Shown in pieces: positions 61,001 to 64,000 of a DNA stretch of 64,000 nt. This stretch comes from Arcobacter iocasae (GTDB lineage Bacteria; Campylobacterota; Campylobacteria; Campylobacterales; Arcobacteraceae), in contig NZ_CP090177.1 of NCBI RefSeq assembly GCF_042214795.1, positions 2,356,001 through 2,420,000 of the forward strand. Direction: 5' to 3'. How positions within the stretch are numbered: position 1 is the first letter of the stretch; every line of letters begins with the position of its first letter. A program made the position numbers and the translations under genes. The notes below the pieces were generated by a model. The model had not been told where the DNA came from, did no database searches, and worked only from the letters and a program-made list of their open reading frames with translations.

Positions 61001-61654
61001 ATTAAATCTAATGGATATTGCTATCCTGACTTAGATGTTTCTAGTCTAGATGAAGAAAAAATTATTGAATTAGTTAATAATGGAGAGTTTCAATTAACAG
61101 TTCAGAATTTTAATAAATTAAAAGAATGTACAAAAAAACAACATATAAAACTTATTGAAAAAAACATTGATGAATTTTTAGAAAAGTATGAAGAGTTTCC
61201 TTTGGATGAAAGTAATGTATTTGATATATTAAGTAGTTCAATTATTACAAAAAAAGTAAAAGTAGAGATAATAAAAAAACTTGATTATAAATTAATTAGT
61301 AATAAAAATATTGGAAAACTAGTGCATGATAATATGGATAAAAAAATTAAATATCCAATTGAATTCTTAGAAAATTTAATTATAAATTTAAATACTAAAG
61401 AAATGCAAGTTAATGTTATTATTGAACAAAATGAATATTTATCTGAAGATGAGTTTATTAATTTGTTGAGTCTATTAGAAAATGAATATAGTAACATTGC
61501 TAAATTAGATGGTAAAAGACCAACAATAATTGATAAATATTATAATAGAAAACTTATTGAGATTTTATTTGAAAGAAAATTTATTACTAAAAGTAAAGAA
61601 GACGAAAAAAGAAAATTATTTAGACTTTTTGTTAAAAATAGAAATAAAGTATAA
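58097..61654 (+). CDS. KAP/YobI-like membrane P-loop NTPase
   Basis: 1185 residues from the GTG at 58097, chosen because AAAAGG lies 6 bases upstream; an ATG at 58052 adds 15 residues. Walker A is GAYGSGKSS (residues 47-55). Two membrane helices (about 127-141 and 157-176) are inserted before Walker B, IVIFEDLDR (225-233). This insertion is the hallmark of KAP-type NTPases, and the overall pattern resembles the YobI family. The remaining ~900 residues are helical, Asn/Lys/Glu-rich, without a recognised domain. KAP relatives include a phage-exclusion protein, so a defence role is possible but unproven. It stands alone behind the IS110 element. Confidence 0.8.
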   Translation: MQEQIIDCKNILENLTPTDNVKNNGVYECSLKHGIDEQDIKNIALSGAYGSGKSSILKTFEKKYKDDYFFLNISLADFSDSEKNNENTDVERSILQKMFYTVKNEEIPFSRFKRIKDITFQELRDYSLYIFIFIFFFFIAYKNKDLPEYLDFLKFDIVYIIGFIITFISIFLALPKIISLLGDIDLKKINLKSGEVDLGQKDGSSILNKNLDEIIYFFKATNYNIVIFEDLDRYAKNIDIFVKLREINLILNNSKEVEQSVTFIYAIKDDNFKDEERTKFFDLIVPVIPIVDYSNSSEQLKIMIRKYKKYRGLKVNVLKNNFINDICLYIDNMRLLKNIFNEFIIYNEKLESDILEKEKLFSMIVYKNLYPDDFSKLSNKQGLVYDVLSKKNEIINSKITSLDEKINYIKEKLDEIENEQISSINELKSIYIYQVLKKLNAIDNNRISVNNIFINIPDLEEESNFNILKESSNIKCDNYYGNSLVFENIENEICEKSYNEREELIKNKNNEYTNTNNKEIESLENEKQLIKTKELKDLIEDTNAVFGDEFNEKGLLIFLITNGHLDDTYNYYISHFYDESITKEDREFILSIRERRSKDYTFKLEKVSEVIKQIHHYEYDKKEVLNYSLLEYLIEKENIKNLNQIIKQINHRKDLEFIKGYIDLNYKNIDKFINQLISKCTWLWDEIEKSSLTIEKKEKYFELILKYGKIENIKNLNITLMSEYIGNINNFAEFSSNFDIKKIKDILMMLEPAFKKTSQLKDNIELFEFIYENNFYEISYEMIGGILKYFNKNKFELEDLNKKNLTIIKNSTCTSLIMDIEENIVVYIENILLSMEKINDDENIFVDLLNNEHISDDLKIEIIKREETLISNISEVTNHELWKNLFEENKIKADWNNILYYYQQHKEIGESLIKYINIIENAKVLSNVRINSETKFMENSKFDISLVEELLKNILFTNEIEINSYKLLIKSNGYCYPDLDVSSLDEEKIIELVNNGEFQLTVQNFNKLKECTKKQHIKLIEKNIDEFLEKYEEFPLDESNVFDILSSSIITKKVKVEIIKKLDYKLISNKNIGKLVHDNMDKKIKYPIEFLENLIINLNTKEMQVNVIIEQNEYLSEDEFINLLSLLENEYSNIAKLDGKRPTIIDKYYNRKLIEILFERKFITKSKEDEKRKLFRLFVKNRNKV

Positions 61655-61658
61655 AGGA

Positions 61659-61683
61659 ATAGGCTTTTTCTATAAAGCCTATT
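61659..61683. terminator. Bidirectional terminator
   Basis: AATAGGCTTT pairs with AAAGCCTATT around a 5-base loop, 5 bases after the ATPase stop and just before the convergent exoIII stop. Confidence 0.7.
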
Positions 61684-61694
61684 TTATGTGTTTA

Positions 61695-62480
61695 CTATAT
61701 CTCTATCTCCAAAGCAATAGGACAATGATCACTTCCCATTACATCACTCATAATATAAGCATTTGAAATATGAGGTTTTAAATCCTCACTTACATAGAAG
61801 TAATCAATTCTCCAGCCAACATTATTTGCTCTTGCATTTGCTCTGTAAGACCACCAGCTATAATTATCTGGCTCATCACCTATAACATGTCTTAGCGTGT
61901 CTATGTAGCCATGAGATAAGAATTTGTCTATCCATTCTCTCTCCATTGGTAAGAAGCCTGATGTGCCTTCATTTGCTTTTGGTCTTGCTAAGTCTATCTC
62001 TTTGTGAGCTGTATTTACATCTCCACATACTATGATTGACTTACCTTGTTTTTTTAATTCTTCACAATGATTTAAAAATCTATCGTAAAACTCCATTTTA
62101 TATACAAGTCTTTCTTCTTTGCTTTGACCATTTGGAAAATAAACATTAAAAAATGCTATATCTTTATCTCCTAAAGTAAAATGAACTTCATTGATTCTTC
62201 CTTCATCTAATACATCAACAGTAGGGCAGTTACACTCAAAAGTTATATCTATATCTGTAAAAAGGGCTGTTCCTGAACGACCTTTTATGGCTGATTCACT
62301 TGCTGTTACAGTTTTGAATTCTTTATTAAAAATTGTTTCTGGGATTTGTGTTTTCATTGATTTTGTTTCTTGTACACCTAAAAGATGAATATCTTGCTCA
62401 TCTACCCATTTAAGTGCTTCTTTTTTATCAACAGCTCGTATACCATTTACATTCCATGATACAAATTTATATTTATTCAT
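61695..62480 (-). CDS. xth: Exodeoxyribonuclease III / AP endonuclease
   Basis: 261 residues, full length. It cuts DNA at abasic sites. Active-site parts are WNVNGIRAV, GVQETKS (metal Glu), NVYFPNGQS, CGDVNTAH, WRIDYFYVS and GSDHCPIALEI (catalytic Asp-His). It complements the uracil-DNA glycosylase elsewhere in the window in base excision repair. Confidence 0.95.
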   Translation of the reverse strand: MNKYKFVSWNVNGIRAVDKKEALKWVDEQDIHLLGVQETKSMKTQIPETIFNKEFKTVTASESAIKGRSGTALFTDIDITFECNCPTVDVLDEGRINEVHFTLGDKDIAFFNVYFPNGQSKEERLVYKMEFYDRFLNHCEELKKQGKSIIVCGDVNTAHKEIDLARPKANEGTSGFLPMEREWIDKFLSHGYIDTLRHVIGDEPDNYSWWSYRANARANNVGWRIDYFYVSEDLKPHISNAYIMSDVMGSDHCPIALEIEI

Positions 62481-62530
62481 TTAAAACCTTGTTTTATATT
62501 TGATAGTAGTTATATACTTTTTAAACATTA

Positions 62531-62550
62531 ACAAAAGCATTTGCTTTTGT
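62531..62550 (-). terminator. Hairpin after the peroxiredoxin-like gene
   Basis: ACAAAAGCA pairs with TGCTTTTGT across two bases, 20 bases past the stop of the minus-strand gene. The T-run is poor. Confidence 0.45.
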
Positions 62551-62569
62551 CAAGTTTGTAAAAGTCTAT

Positions 62570-63235
62570 TTATCGTTTGTTTATAATATCTTTTTTGATT
62601 GTGTCTGTTATAGTTTTAGGTTCACATCTTTTTCTATGGTTAGCATCAATAAAAGCATATATTATTTCGTAGTTTTTATTTACAATGTAAGTTCCAGGAA
62701 GTGGTAAATCATAAGTACCATTTCTATTGGCTTCCAATATATCTATTTTTTGTTTCTCATATACAGCGATTACTTCATCACTCAAAGTATAGTTTATACC
62801 AAACTCTTTTGCGATAGTATTATTTTTGTCATAAAGAATATCAAATGTAAAAGAGTGTTTTTCTTTTAAATAAGATGATTTATCTTGTGTTTGAGGACAA
62901 AGTGTGATTAATGATGCATTAAAAATTTTTAATTGCGAAACAATCTTTTGCAAAGCAAGTAATTCTAAAATGGCATATGGAGACCATGAGCCTTCAAAAA
63001 AACACAGTACTGTGTATTTATTTTTCTCAACAATATCTTTTATGTTGATAACTTTTCTATCTTGGTTAGAAATAGAGAACTCGGGAATTTTATTTCCTAC
63101 TTTTAAAGCTTTGTTAAAACAGTCTGATTCTTCCAATTTTTTAATAGCATTACATAGAGTATCTTGAGTCTCTTTTGGGACTCTTCCTTGAAATTCTACC
63201 AAATAATCTTCTATATCTTTTTCTAGTGTAGGCAT
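62570..63235 (-). CDS. Peroxiredoxin-fold (AhpC/TSA) protein lacking catalytic cysteines
   Basis: 221 residues. VGNKIPEFSISNQDRKVINI, LCFFEGSWSPYAILELLALQ, ILYDKNNTIAKEFGINYTL and LPLPGTYIVNKNYEIIYAFIDANHRKR follow the redoxin family along their length. The site that reads RGxWCPYC in active relatives is EGSWSPYA, so both cysteines are gone. It can hardly be a peroxidase of the usual kind; a binding or regulatory role is possible. It is divergent from a TauE/SafE permease gene. Confidence 0.85.
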   Translation of the reverse strand: MPTLEKDIEDYLVEFQGRVPKETQDTLCNAIKKLEESDCFNKALKVGNKIPEFSISNQDRKVINIKDIVEKNKYTVLCFFEGSWSPYAILELLALQKIVSQLKIFNASLITLCPQTQDKSSYLKEKHSFTFDILYDKNNTIAKEFGINYTLSDEVIAVYEKQKIDILEANRNGTYDLPLPGTYIVNKNYEIIYAFIDANHRKRCEPKTITDTIKKDIINKR

Positions 63236-63369
63236 ATAAGCTCCTTATGTGAAAAGAATATCTCTTTTTTTCACAACAAATTATAAAATATTTTGTCAGC
63301 ATTATAAAGAAAGGAAACTTTAACTTTATTTTATTATAGTACAAATTTACAACATTTTAAGGAATTCTT

Positions 63370-64000
63370 TTGAGTCAAGAAATAATTTTGGGGTTAATAA
63401 CCTTTTTTACATCAACAATTGCAGGTGTTGTTGGACTTGGCGGAGGTATGATTTTAATAGCTGTTTTACCTTCTTTTCTACCTTTAAACGCTTTAATTCC
63501 CGTACATGGTATAAGTCAAATGACAAGCAATCTAAGTAGAGCAGCATTTGGATATAAAGATGTAAAATTTGAAGTGATACCTAAATTTTTATTGGGTTCA
63601 ATTATTGGAATAAGCTTTTTTGCATCAATTTTGTATATTATTTCTTTGGAATATGTACCTTTATTTATAGGAACTTATATTTTACTCTCTCTTTGGAGTA
63701 AAAAATTCAATGAAAAGTTAAGAAAATATGAGAATTATTACTTGCTTGGATTTTTTCAAACAGGTCTTTCAATAGTTGTGGGAGCAACAGGACCACTTAC
63801 TATGACTCTTTTGTTAAAAGACTATGAAGATAAAGATATTGTTGTATCAACTGCTGCTGCATTGATGAGTATTACACATATCTTAAAAGTATTTGCTTTT
63901 ATGATTTTTGGATTTGTATTTTTTGATTATATTGGAATCTTGCTTGCAATGATTACAGGTGCTATTATTGGAAGTTGGACAGGAACAAAACTTAGAAATG
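63370..64000 (+). CDS. TauE/SafE-family sulfite/anion exporter, N-terminal part
   Basis: The frame opens at a TTG (63370) after AAGGA and runs without a stop to the right edge (210 codons). ITFFTSTIAGVVGLGGGMILIAVLP is the family's first repeat, with GLGGG, and further hydrophobic segments follow: LLGSIIGISFFASILYII, FIGTYILLSLWS, SIVVGATGPLTMTLLL and FAFMIFGFVFFDYIGILLAMITGAIIGSW. Members export sulfite, sulfoacetate or similar anions. The substrate cannot be told; the C-terminal repeat is cut off. Confidence 0.88.
   Translation, partial: MSQEIILGLITFFTSTIAGVVGLGGGMILIAVLPSFLPLNALIPVHGISQMTSNLSRAAFGYKDVKFEVIPKFLLGSIIGISFFASILYIISLEYVPLFIGTYILLSLWSKKFNEKLRKYENYYLLGFFQTGLSIVVGATGPLTMTLLLKDYEDKDIVVSTAAALMSITHILKVFAFMIFGFVFFDYIGILLAMITGAIIGSWTGTKLRN

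Noticed and set aside
61530..61766. 78-codon frame over the end of the ATPase gene
   Set aside because: It overlaps the ATPase gene, the terminator and exoIII; it is a shadow of real genes.
63150..63344. 64-codon minus-strand frame upstream of the peroxiredoxin-like gene
   Set aside because: It overlaps the start of the real gene in another frame and covers its promoter region; no ribosome-binding site was seen.

Overview
The window is AT-rich, with short spacers and overlapping genes. It looks like the chromosome of a campylobacterotal bacterium of the Arcobacter group. Four things point there: a urease cluster running ureC-E-F-G; a ruvA-ddl-hydrolase-murF block as found in Campylobacter; an S10 ribosomal operon ending in secY-map-infA; and several large chemoreceptors and diguanylate cyclases. 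The species cannot be fixed from the sequence alone. I found no rRNA, tRNA or CRISPR array.

Layout. 1-2071: 3' end of ureC, then the nickel-delivery genes ureE, ureF and ureG. 2159-5350: a very large receptor with three periplasmic solute-binding modules, PAS and GGDEF. 5345-6971 (minus): tonB-exbB-exbD behind a near-perfect Fur box. 7077-9005: thiL-truD. 9095-11631: a small CheZ-like protein facing a chemoreceptor with a periplasmic CxxCH haem motif. 11717-16421: ruvA, ddl, hydrolase, murF, an inserted four-helix-bundle gene, and a HIT hydrolase. 16679-21082: lipoprotein, ridA-dadA (D-amino acid oxidation and imine removal), dgt and def. 21087-24756: an XRE regulator diverging from a degenerate histidine-kinase-like gene, then a chemoreceptor ending in EWESF. 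24763-26114 (minus): a GNAT gene and two hypothetical genes.

26283-37005 is the S10-spc ribosomal operon. It starts from a consensus TTGACA-17-TATAAT promoter and ends at a hairpin just after infA. 37067-46943 holds a diguanylate cyclase, a family-4 uracil-DNA glycosylase, a lipoprotein, aspS, a ZnuA-like binding protein, a YgiQ radical SAM protein, two different adenylate kinases placed head to head, and a CinA-like protein. 46940-50460 (minus) is uvrC-alr-Sel1. 50582-55550 is a mixed set of small metabolic, chaperone and redox genes, plus a 61% lysine mini-protein.

55711-61654 looks like an accessory island. It holds an ORF6N DNA-binding protein, a densely structured non-coding stretch, and an intact IS110-family element with a candidate bridge RNA upstream of its recombinase. 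Inverted copies of a double-hairpin repeat lie on both sides of the element. Next is a 1185-residue KAP/YobI-like membrane P-loop ATPase. The window closes with exoIII, a peroxiredoxin-fold protein lacking its cysteines, and the start of a TauE/SafE permease.

The most interesting points are the IS110/repeat/ATPase island, the non-canonical signalling genes (degenerate kinase, haem receptor, small CheZ-like protein) and several enzymes whose catalytic residues are missing.
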